A stretch of 57,501 bases of DNA from Dipetalonema caudispina (taxonomy: Eukaryota; Nematoda; Chromadorea; Rhabditida; Onchocercidae). The stretch lies in contig JABVXV010000367.1 in NCBI GenBank assembly GCA_013365325.1, positions 1 through 57,501 of the forward strand. Direction: 5' to 3'. A program made the translations under genes and the position numbers. This document shows, in pieces, positions 12,536 through 24,605 of the stretch (positions are counted from its first letter, which is position 1; every line of letters begins with the position of its first letter). The notes beneath the pieces were generated by a model that was not told the origin of the DNA, ran no database searches, and was given only the letters and a program-made list of their open reading frames with translations.

Positions 12536-15507
12536 CTACTGCGGTGCGATTATGATTATTTGCGTTAGATTCAATTGGTAGTTGGAATCCGAACTGAATT
12601 CGCTACCCAACTAAGTCGAATTATGATATCCCATCCATCATTCAAGTGAACAAATGTTTCAGTGCCGTACTTTATTGGGAATTCATTTAAAATTATGTTG
12701 ATTGCATTGTCCATCCGCAATACATCTGCAAAAACGTCCACTAAATTTAATTTCATCGAAATAGGCATCGAGCTGATAGAAGAGTTCCTGACTGAAATAT
12801 AATTCAAAACACTTTGGTTGCAATATTTCTATTTGATCAACACTAACAATTACTTAAATTCATGAGCAAAAACCCCCTATTTGCTTTAGTAATCTGTAAT
12901 TTGAAACACTGAAGGACGGAATATTCGGAATATTTTACAGAGAGGTTTAATCGTTAATGGACAACATTTCGAGTGAACATTAAAGCTTTCACTAAATCAG
13001 ATCGCTGTGTCACTCATTCAATGAATTTATATTTGCTATAGTACACCAAAAATTACTTTGAATAGCAATTTTTCAGTACTCGATGACGGTCATTACTGTT
13101 CTTTTGCATGAAGTAAGATATGATAATTAGGATATATCACAGTTGATACGTCCTTCAGATCTGTTAATAAATAACAACTTCTCCCTGAACTATTTCAATT
13201 AAAATATATAATAAACAGCAAGAAACATATTCCAAATTTCCTATTCGCTTATGGTCACAGAGCAGTAAATTAATTTTATATCCTAGCATCATTTATCCCA
13301 TTTATAAAAATTATTTCATTAATGACCATACTTTTAAATATTCCTTCACTCTGCAACTTATTCCGAGAATTGCATGTTTAATAGGACTAAGAAATGTTGA
13401 AGGATAAAATGATACTCGAAATGCTTAAAACATTGAATATTGTACATGGAATTGATGATATATTCATCGACTTGTCTAATTATACTTAAGTATATAGATT
13501 TATTCATCGTACGTGTAGCATATATACTTAAGTAGAGATTTGAGGAAAAAAGGCAAAGATAAAATTCAGGGGAGAAACTTTTTTTGGACCACAAAATGAT
13601 TCTGAAGGTAATAAGATAGGATGGCATTACTTAATTTTAATGAGGTGGAGATAGCCATCAGTTAGTGGAAGTTGGGCGAAATTCTACCCGTAAGTCATTT
13701 TTTAATCTATTAAATTCTTTTTAAATTTAAAGGATTAAACAATCATTTACAAGTAGCGTTCAATTTGCATTCGTATCACTGTTTTGAACTACCTCGCAAT
13801 GTGGGTTCTTCAGCATACCATCATATCCCAATACTTTTCAAAATAAGAATTAAAATTTAAGGATGCAGAAGTTTTGTCTCTGCTAAAAATTCTTTCTTTG
13901 TCAAACAGTTTCAGTCATGAAGTAAAATGAACTGACGTAACTGATCCATAGGAGTAGAAGAATCGCATTAGATAAATCTGAACTGAATGAACAGCCCTAT
14001 CGGAATATGACTTCTGATGTGTACTTCCTTTTCAATTTCTTAGCATTTTGGTTATGGTCAAACGAAATTGAGTGCATTGTGAGCTGATATTTCCACAGGA
14101 TTGAAGGGAACAAATTTTGTCATATTTTATTACAGATCGATCAAAGGAAGGAAATAAATGGCATGCTTCTTTGATTTGAACAGAGCAGAATCATTCCATA
14201 AAAATCCACTTTTGACGAACTCCTTCCCAAAAGTGTTCAAATATGATTCTTAAAAATTGGTCTTGAAGGATTCCTCTTGAACTAGAAGCTACGGTTTGCT
14301 TACTGATCGGAGTATGACGGAAAAAAAGCCCTAGAAGCTTCTAGTAAAAAGCACCGTCCTGATGAACTAAGTTTGGTGAAATGATTCATTCCCAGCCTAG
14401 TAACGACTACTTTTACTCATAAATAGGTTATTCAGTAAGTTTGGTTTAGATGAAAGTGAAATAGTTGAATTGTACCTGCATCACTATTGCATCTCAGCTT
14501 TATTAAACCTTTTCCAGTGATATTTCTTGATATATGAAATCTTTGCAATAAATCTCGTCACCCTACTAAATTAAACTAAAGTCTTCATTACTAGTTTTAC
14601 TGCAATTGGTATTAATACGACTATTAAGTTAGCAAGAGAAAGATTAGAACCTGAAATAAAGTGATTAAATTATCTTTCAGTCATTCAAATGTATCTAAAA
14701 CCCAGAATGAAATGATCAAAAGATGAAGAATTAAAAGGTATAGAAACATGGTTTAAACCATTTTTCATAGTAATTTGTCGCAACTAGCAGGTTAAAATGA
14801 CGAATAATATTGAAATGGTTGAAAGAGATTTTTTGGAATATGAAATAATGGTATGCATTAGTAAATTTATTAATCCACAATAAACGGATGTGCTTTAGCT
14901 TATTATTAGATTTGACGGCAATAAGAATTTAGTGCAATATCAGTTCTAAATGACCTTTAACATAGTAAACATTAGGTTATTTTGATCATTGCTCATTAAA
15001 TGTTCATGTTCTCACATGACACTCTAAGCAACGAATCGTGTCACTTACTCGATATCAGAAATTGACAATTACACCTCCAAAGTGTTGTGCTTTCCCGAAC
15101 TTTTTATTTTTGAAATTGTTGCTTAGAATTAAAGTTCCCAATCGTTTGAGTTCATATTATTTTATCATACACGTAATGCCTTCTCCCTCGCTATCCTTTG
15201 ATTCACCTTTGACATCACTTTATCACTATTAAATCAAATATCACCTATTCAGGTGTTACTGTTTAGCATTTCCGAATAGAATCAATCAACTATGAATGCT
15301 TTTTTTTTTTTTTTTTTTTGAAAGGCTTTAAAATCTTAAAATTGAAAGGCCTTAAATATATAACATATTTTATTCAATAGTGACCTTTTTAGTTTGGAAT
15401 AAATGAAATTAGCAGTCTATCACTATGTTGTTAAGGTTCGATGAAACACTTCACATAGTTCTGAGATGGCGACCGCTTAAATGTATGCTCACTTTTCCAT
15501 CTAACAG

Positions 15508-15514
15508 TCACACG

Positions 15515-15561
<47 letters not shown>

Positions 15562-15578
15562 ACACACACATATACACA
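15508..15578. repeat. (CA)n microsatellite, interrupted
   Basis: This is mostly CA dinucleotides with a few TA interruptions. It is followed about 50 bases later by an opposite-phase TG-rich tract, so single-stranded transcripts could fold across the pair. Open frames rich in His-Thr or Val-Cys over this region come only from the repeat. Confidence 0.95.
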
Positions 15579-15628
15579 AATTGCTTCTCTGTCTATTTGT
15601 CATTAGTATGCTTTCTAGGTGGTCGTAC

Positions 15629-15643
15629 GTGCGTGTATGTCTG

Positions 15644-15674
<31 letters not shown>

Positions 15675-15722
15675 CTGTATGTGTGTATGTATATGTGTGT
15701 CTGTACGTGTGTGTCTGTATGT
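15629..15722. repeat. (TG)n-rich microsatellite, imperfect
   Basis: TG repeats are interrupted by TA and TC steps and are complementary in kind to the CA tract just upstream. It lies 5' of the ORP gene start. Confidence 0.9.
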
Positions 15723-16001
15723 CCCTGTTCAATACTATAATATCGGATTCAATTATGTGTATTCTGCCGGAGTTTTTGCTGGGACGTGAAATTTTGACTT
15801 GTCCCGTCTTCCATCGTTTTTTCATGTCGTCTGTGTATCTCTTCGATAGGTATTGTTGCTGATTTTTTTCAGATCTAACATGAACTCAGTTTTAATTGAA
15901 GAAGTAATATGACAGTGGAATATTTCCAGGTACTGAAGTGGCGACAGATCAGTACATAATAAATGAAAGGCAGAAATAGCTGAGGAAGTACTGTCTTAAA
16001 T

Positions 16002-19000
16002 ATGGTTATGACGAATATGAGTCCAGCCGAACCAACATTATGTTTGGAACAAAGATCATTCAACATAGTCAATGATAATGAGAATGCTGATGATCGGAAG
16101 ATAAACTTAAAGGTTTCATTTTTCGGATTTTAAAATCTAAACATTGGGCCTATAATGTCTGCTTTGTCTTTTATATATCGCATATTTTTTTGATGGTTTA
16201 GATTGACGCCACATAGTTGGTTGTATTTTCAATTAAGTATTTTTTGATTTTTTTTTTTTTTTTCGTTCGCTGAAACGCTTATCATCTACAAGAAGAAACA
16301 GTGAAACTACTGTATAGTTTTGAACCTTTGCTTTTAATAAAACTCAAGCAGTCCTGAAAAAGCCAACATGATTTCCTTTAGAAAAAGATTTTGACGTTGT
16401 TATCTCCGTCTTACTTTGACAATTCGGTACTCAAGCAACTATAGAATATTGCACTCAAGTTGGGCCGATGTTATCCAACAGTTTATAAAAGGTGGACTCA
16501 AATGTCACCTTTAGTTCGATAAAGCGAAGTTGTTTTTGAGGAATATTCGGGGCACATAAGATCAGAAATTTTAACTTTAAATGTGGAGTTAAAAAATCGG
16601 ACTGATTTGAAATTTTTAGAAGCAAAAGCGGGAATACCGTGATGAGAAAAAACGAGTTACACGAGAGCTGCTTACAGCTTTGCATGACCCTACAATTGTT
16701 GTTATGGCTGACTGGTTAAAAGTTCGTGGAACTTTAAGGAAATGGAATCGGTATTTTTGCGTACTAAAGCCGGGTTTACTGCTTGTTTATAAAAGCAACA
16801 AAGTCGATAAGGTATTCCTTTATAATCATCTATTTTATTACTTAACACTCTCATTGACAAATAATTGAAAAAACAGGGAGTGTCGTTAACTCTAATCTTC
16901 AGAATATCATTAGAATTGCAGAAGCCGATCTAGTATGCGTCTCTTGTTAGAAAACAAGATTAAGAAATACACCAAGGGAATTTAAAAGTTTTGTTTTTCT
17001 GAAGTCTTTATTCCTAGTCATTCTATGCCAAATTTTTATTGCTTTTTAAGCCGGGTCACTGGATTGGTACAGTGTTGTTGAACAACTGTGAGCTAATCGA
17101 AAGACCATCAAAAAAGGACGGATTTTGCTTCAAACTGTTTCATCCAATGGATCAGAGTATATGGGCAACACGTGGACCGTTGGGAGAAAGTCATGGCGTC
17201 GTTACAATCCAGCCTTTGCCTACTACTTATTTGATTTGTCGAGCACCATCTGAGCAGGTAATATGTTAATTGTTTTATGCTGGGTGTCTCCTGAACGTTG
17301 TGACATGCATGAGTTCCACTTTTGATGCACAACCGATGAATTGATTGTTTTCTGAGCACTATAACCGATGAATTGATTTTGTTGAAAAATTAAAACTCCA
17401 TTTTAATGCATTAATTTGCGGGTTTAGGCAGGCGGCTGTTGGATGGACGCTTTGCATTTGACTCTCCGTTGCAGTGGTCTCTTAATGAGAACCATGTGTA
17501 AAGTAAGATTTTGATTTTTAAATTCTTCAGAGTGAACATAGTCATTGTAAAAAAATATTGATGTCCACTATATATTTGGCGGTCCAACTATTCAATTTAA
17601 TATACAAAGCTCGGAAATGCTTGATAGGTAATATTATCTCTTGAAAATTTAGCCTTCCGATTGTAATCAGAAAGGTGAAGAAACACTCATTGATGAACAG
17701 AATGCCTTTGGTGATATTTCATATAATGATGCCATTGAAAGTTCTCGAGAATTCAGCGAAGTGGAAGCCGAAAAGCATTTTGTTGGTTAGGAAGTTCTGT
17801 TTTGTTTTACTCGTATTTACTAGATCTTGTTTTGAGTATGCAAAGTGTCATTATGGTCTCTTGACTGAACATTTTTTTCTACTTCATAATTTTTATGTTT
17901 ACTAAATTGATAGAAATTTTATATGAAGGCTTGAACGATGATATTGATCGGGCAGCATCAGATAGTGATGATGGAACTATTGATTATGAAGAAGAGAGTT
18001 CATACATTCCATCAGATCCAGAGCAGGTTCGTTTATTAGCGTGCTACTTCAGTATTATCATTATCAGTTTCGACGGAAAATTATAACTTCAATTTGATGT
18101 GATTCTGATTTGCAAAAGACAAAAACGTAAGACTATGAAAGAGGAATTCTGAGCCATTATTGTTCAAGTGGTTTTAACTGCTAAGATTTTATTTAGTTTG
18201 GTCCAGCAGTACAAACCGAGGATCTTGCTGATGAAAACAAAAGTCTTGTGTGGAGTTTACTGAAACAAGTACGACCTGGAATGGACCTTTCAAAAGTTAC
18301 TTTGCCTACATTCATTTTGGAGCCGCGCTCGTTCCTCGAAAAACTTACAGATTTCTATTACCACTCATATATTATTGCCGAGCAAGTTTTCTAATATCTT
18401 TCCATCAAAAATAACAAGAAGTGACATGTGGTGTCATATAAAGAGAGATAAGGTGGTCAGTGGCGCTTGCTTTTTTCTTTCACCTTATTTCTATGAAAAG
18501 TTTTGAACATTGCAGTTTCTGACTTCTTTTTTTTATTCTGGATTTCATTCTAGAGCTACTGCTGAGGATGACCCCTTACAAAGAATGAAGATGATTGTAA
18601 AGTTTTATTTGAGTGGATTTTACAAAAAACCAAAAGGTCTGAAGAAACCATATAATCCGATATTAGGAGAAACATTTCGATGTAAGTGGGAACATCCCGA
18701 TAATTCGACGTCGTACTATGTCGCTGAACAGGTTTCTTTTTTGGTTTTGTCTCCACTCTCTGACTGCTTCTTTCCAGGAAATTTTCTAAGCTGTGAGCCA
18801 GAATCACTTTATATAACTTTTTATTTCAACCTTATTTTAGTAATTCATAAATGGGAGTTTAAAGATTAAATTTAGTGCAAATGTTAAGTTAATCAAGATT
18901 GAATTACATTATTTACAGAAATCCGTTTTTGACTGAAATGTGTATCTTCGCTTTAGGTTTCTCATCATCCGCCGGTTTCGGCCCTTTTTCTAACGAATCG

Positions 19001-21554
19001 AAAAGCAGGTTTCAATATATCGGGTACAATACTTGCAAAAAGCAAATATTACGGGAACAGTTTATCGGCTATGATGATCGGTGACGTACGAATAACGCTT
19101 TTGCAACGGGGTGAAACATATATTGCTACCCTTCCATATGCTAACTGTAAGGGTATCATGATTGGAACATTGTCAATGGAGTACGGTGGCCAGGTGAATC
19201 TCTTCTATTTTTAATATATTAGCATGTTATTTTTAATAATCTGAATCTAGAATAAAAGTGATTGGTGAGTAATTTGTGAATTTATAAGCTTACACAACGG
19301 TATAAGAGTTCGAGTTTTGGCACAAAATCTTTTTTTAATGGAATCATAATACCATCAATTATTTTCAGAGAAAAAAAGATCATACTGAAAAAAAATAGCT
19401 CATTTGAGGTAAAAATAGAGTGCAATCGTACCGATTATGTGTGCGAACTTGATTTCAAATTAAAGCCATTCATTGGAGGGACAGTGAATCTTGTTTCGGG
19501 AGATATCAGATGTAAAAAAGAATCAGTGGCGCATATTGAAGGAGCTTGGGATGGCGAAATTTATATAAATGAAAAGGTAAATATTAATCTTCTGAAGCAT
19601 CGTCACTGGTTGATGAAATATTGTGCGGTTGTTAATTGAAGTTATGTTAAGCCGTACATTTAGTCAGACGAAAATATGACTTTAAGTTTCTTGCAGCATT
19701 TTTAAAGTTCTTGTATCTTTAGGTTATCATACCATTGTCAAAACCATTTGAACTTTTGTTGCAAAAATTGCTAAAGATCAAACAAAATTGTACTTAAATT
19801 ATAATATTACGGCCATCCATATGCAGATATTAGATATCTTAACATATTTATTCGAAATTCATAAATTTTTCGGCGTTTTTCTTGCAGGACGCAAAGACAC
19901 TTTTATGGTCACCAACTCCTGATGTTATTGCAAAACGACTTAAACGTTACGAAATTCTTTTGGAAGAGCAGGGTGAATGGGAATCAAAGAAGTGTTTATT
20001 TTTTTCATCCTAGAAGTTTTTGATCTTCGATCTGGTGATTGGTAAGGTGAATGAGGATTGGAATTATTTGTCTCCAATTAAGGTTATGGTTGAAAGTAAG
20101 TGAAGCGATAGCTCAAGATAATCAGAAAGCTGCAACGGAAGAAAAAAGTAAATTAGAGGATGAACAACGCGCTCGCGCTAAATCTGGAGTGCATCATAAA
20201 CCTAAGTGGTTTAAGCAGGATCTGCTGTCGAAAAATTATGAATACATACATGCTGAGTTAGTAATTCTTTTATTTGTTCAACTTTTTTATGGATTACGTC
20301 AGTGTTGTTTCTTTCTATACCATCTTCTGGGCAGTATTTTCATGGTCCAGCTGCAGTTGAAAAAGCCGAAAGTTGATGTGAGCCTATAATTGCTAATGCG
20401 GTGATGTCAAGTTGTTTTGCAATTAGATTGTACTTTCTAACAGTAATATTAAATTTGCAAAGACATTTAGACAGCAGTCTTTAGAATTACTTGTATCTAG
20501 AATGAACGTTTGGAATTTGGTTTTGGTAGTCTTGTATAGTGAAGTTTTTGCTTGATACTGGTAACGTTTGGTTACCAACAAAACGTAATACAGATCTTTT
20601 GGAAGTATTCACTTCATTATAGTTATCAAGCGTGGGATGAAAATGATGATATTCGTCAAATTGAACATGGTTATGTAATACGAACAAAAACTAAACATGG
20701 AACCAAAGAACGGTCTGCTTCACCGCTGAGTTCAACTTCAGTGCAGCAAGAACAATCTGAAGATTCTGATTCACCCGGAAGTATGTTATTTTTTTGAATA
20801 TGAATGGAGTAACTGTCCGAATCTTTATTAAACATAAGTTCTACAAAATTCGTCAAAATCATCAAGAAAGTTCTTGAAACAAGTATAATCGCGGATCCTT
20901 CATATTTTGATTTCCCACTTATAAAATGCTCGTGTTTTCTTGTGTTCTCGAAGTGTGTTTGTTTTTTATTGCTTTCTTTTCTGTTTAGTTTGTATTTTAC
21001 GAGAAATTTTTAGAATAGTTTCCTGTACTTTAATTTTACAGATAAACGATATTGCCAGAAGAAGCGACAACTTAGTTCACGAGATTGCGATCGCTTACAA
21101 CAAGTACAGGTAAAGCTTCTTTTAATCGATTTTTTTGAGTGTTCTAGCCTTATTACATGTTTAATTATCTAGCTTTCATATTTTCAGACGTTAAACTTTA
21201 AAATCTTTAAAGGCTGTAGTTTCGCACAATGGGAATTAGGCTTTCTTTATTTAAATTCCTTCGAGTGAGAAATAAAATTTGATCTTTACATTTCCACAAA
21301 AAATAATTGTAGTACTTCAAAATTTTTACGACGTTGGTTCTGCATTTTATCCTTGTTGAAAAATTTTCATAGTATATTTTTTAAAGGACACTCTGGATCG
21401 TACCGTGCAGTTCTTACAGCGTTTAGAAACAAACTTGGAGAACAGAACCAGTGTAGCCGTAACACAACAACAACTAATTGTGATTATGGCTTTTTTCGTA
21501 ATTCTTTATGCTGTCATCTTGCCTTTTTTTTTCGGGTCACTACATAAGCTATAA
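16002..21554 (+). CDS. Oxysterol-binding protein-related protein, ORP5/ORP8 type
   Basis: Fifteen exons join to about 767 residues: 16002-16112, 16620-16811, 17051-17257, 17428-17502, 17653-17785, 17914-18026, 18197-18381, 18554-18731, 18957-19193, 19409-19576, 19888-19991, 20083-20260, 20594-20780, 21042-21109, 21387-21554. A PH domain starts near residue 66 ([13 protein letters not shown]) and contains [19 protein letters not shown]. An acidic linker follows. The lipid-transfer (ORD) domain has [13 protein letters not shown] near 313, [20 protein letters not shown], and the signature EQVSHHPP near 397. A C-terminal membrane anchor ([20 protein letters not shown]) ends the protein. This order is that of vertebrate ORP5 and ORP8. 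Those proteins sit in the ER, bind plasma-membrane phosphoinositides, and exchange PI4P for phosphatidylserine at contact sites. The first exon (ATG 16002, alternative ATGs 16008 and 16017) is the least certain. The intron at 18382-18553 uses a GC donor. Confidence 0.95.
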
Positions 21555-23868
21555 TCTTTCCGTATTCGATGTTCATCTGTTATTTTTTCATTAGTCATAC
21601 ATCAATTTACGCATTGACATAACTGCTGCAGCTGCATTATTATATACGGGATATCTTTGTCGAATTTCCAAGTCATCTATTTATTTATAGTTGCTGTGAT
21701 ATTATGGCTTCCTAAAAACTTCTGTTTGTGCAAATTTCCGTCATTTCATTTGTTTTAAATTTCAGTATTAGAGCATGTTAGAAAGAATTCTGTTTTTGCC
21801 ATATTTCGTCTGAATGAGTGTTTTTGAAATTGTTGTTAAATTATTCTTGAACGTCAACTGTAGTATTTCTCAGTTCTGGTTGAATTATTATGTATTCATG
21901 TAGGCGAAGAAGCGTTGAATTCGTTTTCTCACCTTTCCATTGCATAATTCTTGTCCTTTGTGTAGCAATTATTTATAAATGAAAAATATTTTTACATACG
22001 ACATATTTAATGTAGTATATTTGTTTGAAATTCCGACACACCCTCATCATCCTTCACGACGTAAATGTTCGGTTTGAGAATTATTAGTTACTAGAGTAAA
22101 ATAAAGGAGAAGTAGGAGCACTAATCTTTTTTTAAAGGATATATGAGAAAAAAGCTCCCGAGAATCTATCCCAACAAAGTTAGTCCTTACAGATTGTACT
22201 TACCACGAAATACAGCTGAAAGAACTTTAGAACTTGCCAAAGTTCTTAAAACTGTCTTATACTCTATACGTCCAATATATCATATATTATAGCACGCTTA
22301 ATACGTTCTTTAAAACAAAAAACTGACACAGTTCTTTCAAACGCAAATGGTAATTTATCGAATATAAATTGGTAGGAGAAGTCCAGCTGTGAAAAATGAT
22401 GGGAGTTCAAAAGTTGGATGATACGGTTTGTCTTCCAAATAAACAGTGGATAACATGTATTAAAGGTATATGGTCTTCTAACTCAAGTATTTTAATGAAA
22501 CTGGTTAAAACGATGCGAATTTTCATTATAGCTTTCTGCTGACGATTCTTTTTCAGAAAATTTTCTTTTTTTCCCAAAAAACGATTCGGTGCTAAAAAAT
22601 GGATTGCATAGTGAATGCTTTGGTGTCCAAAATAATCTGTTTTGCTCAAAGGATTGCAAACAAGGGCAATTTTCTCAATGAATCAAATTTTCCCAGTACT
22701 GGTTTCATGATTGTTGGGACTGTGATTTTTCAAGTAATTCTAATAGGGCTGAAGCGACTAACGGACTTACCATCTTTAACTAATGTTTCCGAATTTTTTT
22801 TGTCGTATTCCCAAAATTCAATACCCTGTATTTCATTGCTTCATTATGAGCATGTAATAATTAAGCAATATGTGTTGATTGAAAGATTCGTTATTTTTTT
22901 TCTGGATGAAGACCTTAAATTCGAATTTGATGTCTTTTCCAACAAGTAAATGGAGAGCGGTGATAGTAAATGCTCGAATCCCTACAAAATCATTTCGAAA
23001 TCGCTTTATGGAATAGTATTCCAAATTATCAGCTCTTATTTTACTCCAAGGTAGGCTTAAAAGTAATAGTGTAATATTCTTCGAGCTAACATTTTCAGAT
23101 CTCGCAAGTCAAACATACAATTTTCTAAATTCAAGTAATATTTTCCATTTTAATATTGGATTGATTTTTCACAATCAGTGGAATACGTATTAAAGACTTC
23201 TCGATCTTTCAATATCTTACACACAGTATCATTGAAATGCAAGCCCAGATCAAAACATAGTTAAGTGAGGCCTGCCTTCTTCAACATTGTGCCTAGTGCT
23301 ACCTTCATTACAAATGAATGGGATTCACAAGAAATTATTCCGGTTCACTACTCGTTATTGGTGATAGGGTAGCAAATATTCTCTAAAAAATAATCTGTTA
23401 AGAGGAAATATTATTACCTTCGATTCGCTCATAGTACTGTCATTTCATGTTATGTCGAGCTTCCCTTTCAGTCAAAGAATTAGCAGATTTCATGCAAAAA
23501 AATAAATTTTCATAAACATAGTTCGAGAAATGAATCACCGATCTGATTCATTCTAAATTCATTCAAAGCAAGATCAATGATTTTTCTGTTATCATCATCT
23601 TCACTGCTTCTATCAGCTGAAAAATCACAACAGAAATTTGGATAGAAAGAAGTAGACAGTTCTTAAGGTCAGCTCAGACTTAAAGTCTAAGCATAACTAA
23701 TCAAACTTTAGAGATCATAATCGTTGTTCTGAACACACAATTAAACCAGCTAAAAGTTCATGCTTGAGTTTCTGACAACATATTAACATGTGATTTTCCA
23801 CTTAAAAAAAAAATTGTTAAATTTCACGCAAGATTTCTCCAGATTGATATTATATTTCGAAGAGTATT
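21555..23868. other. Intergenic stretch 3' of the ORP gene
   Basis: It holds the presumed ORP 3' UTR and one isolated 116-codon frame, described separately. I see no other exon, RNA gene or repeat. Confidence 0.5.
22599..22949 (+). CDS. Isolated ORF of unknown status
   Basis: An ATG-started frame of 116 codons is rich in Phe, Ile and Leu, with one stretch that could span a membrane (TGFMIVGTVIFQVILIGL). I recognise no domain, see no partner exons in phase on either side, and the composition is close to that of the surrounding AT-rich DNA. It could be a chance frame, a 3' UTR frame of the ORP gene, or a small membrane protein. It is listed only because its length is unusual for noncoding DNA of this composition. 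Confidence 0.18.
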   Translation: MDCIVNALVSKIICFAQRIANKGNFLNESNFPSTGFMIVGTVIFQVILIGLKRLTDLPSLTNVSEFFLSYSQNSIPCISLLHYEHVIIKQYVLIERFVIFFLDEDLKFEFDVFSNK

Positions 23869-23870
23869 TG

Positions 23871-23900
23871 TCGCGAAAGTTATTCGAATAACCTTCGCGA
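23871..23900. repeat. Imperfect palindrome at LTR 5' end
   Basis: TCGCGAAAG and its near-complement CTTCGCGA flank the self-complementary core TTATTCGAATAA, with a single imperfect pair. The other LTR copy keeps the palindrome at 57220-57249 with an altered pair. It could be a binding site for a dimeric factor in U3, or a structure in the transcript. Confidence 0.85.
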
Positions 23901-24049
23901 AGGATGGAATAATATATCTCTTATAATTAAGTTAATTAATGTTTGAACCGATTCATTCCATTGTTAACATAAATCCTTTAACTTACACTCATTTTTATCT
24001 GAGATGAGATTATTAACACTATACGTCCTTGTCATTTATGGTTAGGAAA

Positions 24050-24179
24050 GGTCAACTTCAAACCCAAACAATGTACTGACCTTTGTTTACATGTCTCAAT
24101 AATGTATGTCCTATGGTCAACTTCAAACCCAAACAATGTACTGACCTTTGTTTACATGTTTCAATAATATATGTCCTTT
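24050..24179. repeat. 65-bp tandem duplication within the LTR
   Basis: Two adjacent 65-base units start GGTCAACTTCAAACCC at 24050 and 24115 and differ at only a few bases. The same duplication, with the same spacing, begins at 57399 and 57464 in the second copy. It therefore predates both insertions. Repeated U3 units of this kind often act as enhancers in LTR elements; that role is inference here. Confidence 0.93.
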
Positions 24180-24185
24180 GTTTCA

Positions 24186-24195
24186 TATATATAAG
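24186..24195 (+). promoter_or_regulatory. TATA-like box of the LTR
   Basis: TATATATAAG lies just after the tandem duplication and about 320 bases before the AATAAA motif. This fits transcription starting near 24215, at the U3/R boundary. Confidence 0.5.
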
Positions 24196-24508
24196 ATTGT
24201 AAACATTGTCCTTTGTATCCTTTGTGTCATATGTTTACGCCAAAGTTAGATCAATGCTTCCTGTTGACCACTCCCGCTAACTTATTCACCTATTTAACCG
24301 GTCTACCTCTGGACCTAGGTCAGATCTCACAATTGGATCAACTCCGAGCAGTCGCTATTGGATCCACAAACTCAAGTTCAGTTTACCTGTTATTTCAACA
24401 ATTATCACAATCGGGTTGACTCCGAGCAGTAGCTATTGGATCGACTCTCTCTTTATTCAATTTGCCTGTTATTCTAATTAAATTCTACTGTAAATAATAT
24501 ATTACCAA

Positions 24509-24514
24509 AATAAA
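24509..24514 (+). terminator. Polyadenylation signal of the LTR
   Basis: AATAAA lies about 90 bases before the LTR 3' end, as expected for the R/U5 boundary region. Confidence 0.5.
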
Positions 24515-24605
24515 TTACTGGTTTGATTCTCCGTACCAATACACATCAGAAATCAGCCAGCAATTCAATCAACTTCCACTCCTAATCCAAACAACTTTCA
24601 CTACA

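Larger units (their letters stand above)
12536..16001. other. Intergenic stretch with simple repeats
   Basis: No gene is supported. It contains a 20-base T run at 15300-15319, a CA-rich microsatellite at about 15508-15578 and a TG-rich one at about 15629-15722. There is also a perfect 14-base palindrome TATACTTAAGTATA near 13482. The right end is the likely promoter and 5' UTR of the ORP gene. Confidence 0.5.
23869..24605. mobile_element. Solo LTR of an LTR retrotransposon (737 bp)
   Basis: The element begins TGTCGCG and ends CTACA, giving TG...CA termini. It is flanked by a perfect 5-base target-site duplication, GTATT, at 23864-23868 and 24606-24610. Inside lie a 30-base imperfect palindrome at 23871-23900, a 65-base tandem duplication at 24050-24179, a TATA-like box at 24186-24195 and an AATAAA signal at 24509-24514. 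These fit a U3-R-U5 layout on the + strand. A second copy starts at 57218. Intact TSDs with no internal domain mean a complete element once inserted here and recombined down to a single LTR. The superfamily (Pao/Bel or Gypsy) cannot be told from the LTR alone; both can give 5-base duplications. Confidence 0.92.

Noticed and set aside
12571..12807. 78-codon minus-strand frame beside the flp-11-like gene
   Set aside because: It reads moderately protein-like but has no recognisable domain, no clear acceptor and no partner exon.
15425..15862. Long His-Thr / Val-Cys frames on both strands
   Set aside because: They are created by the CA and TG microsatellites.
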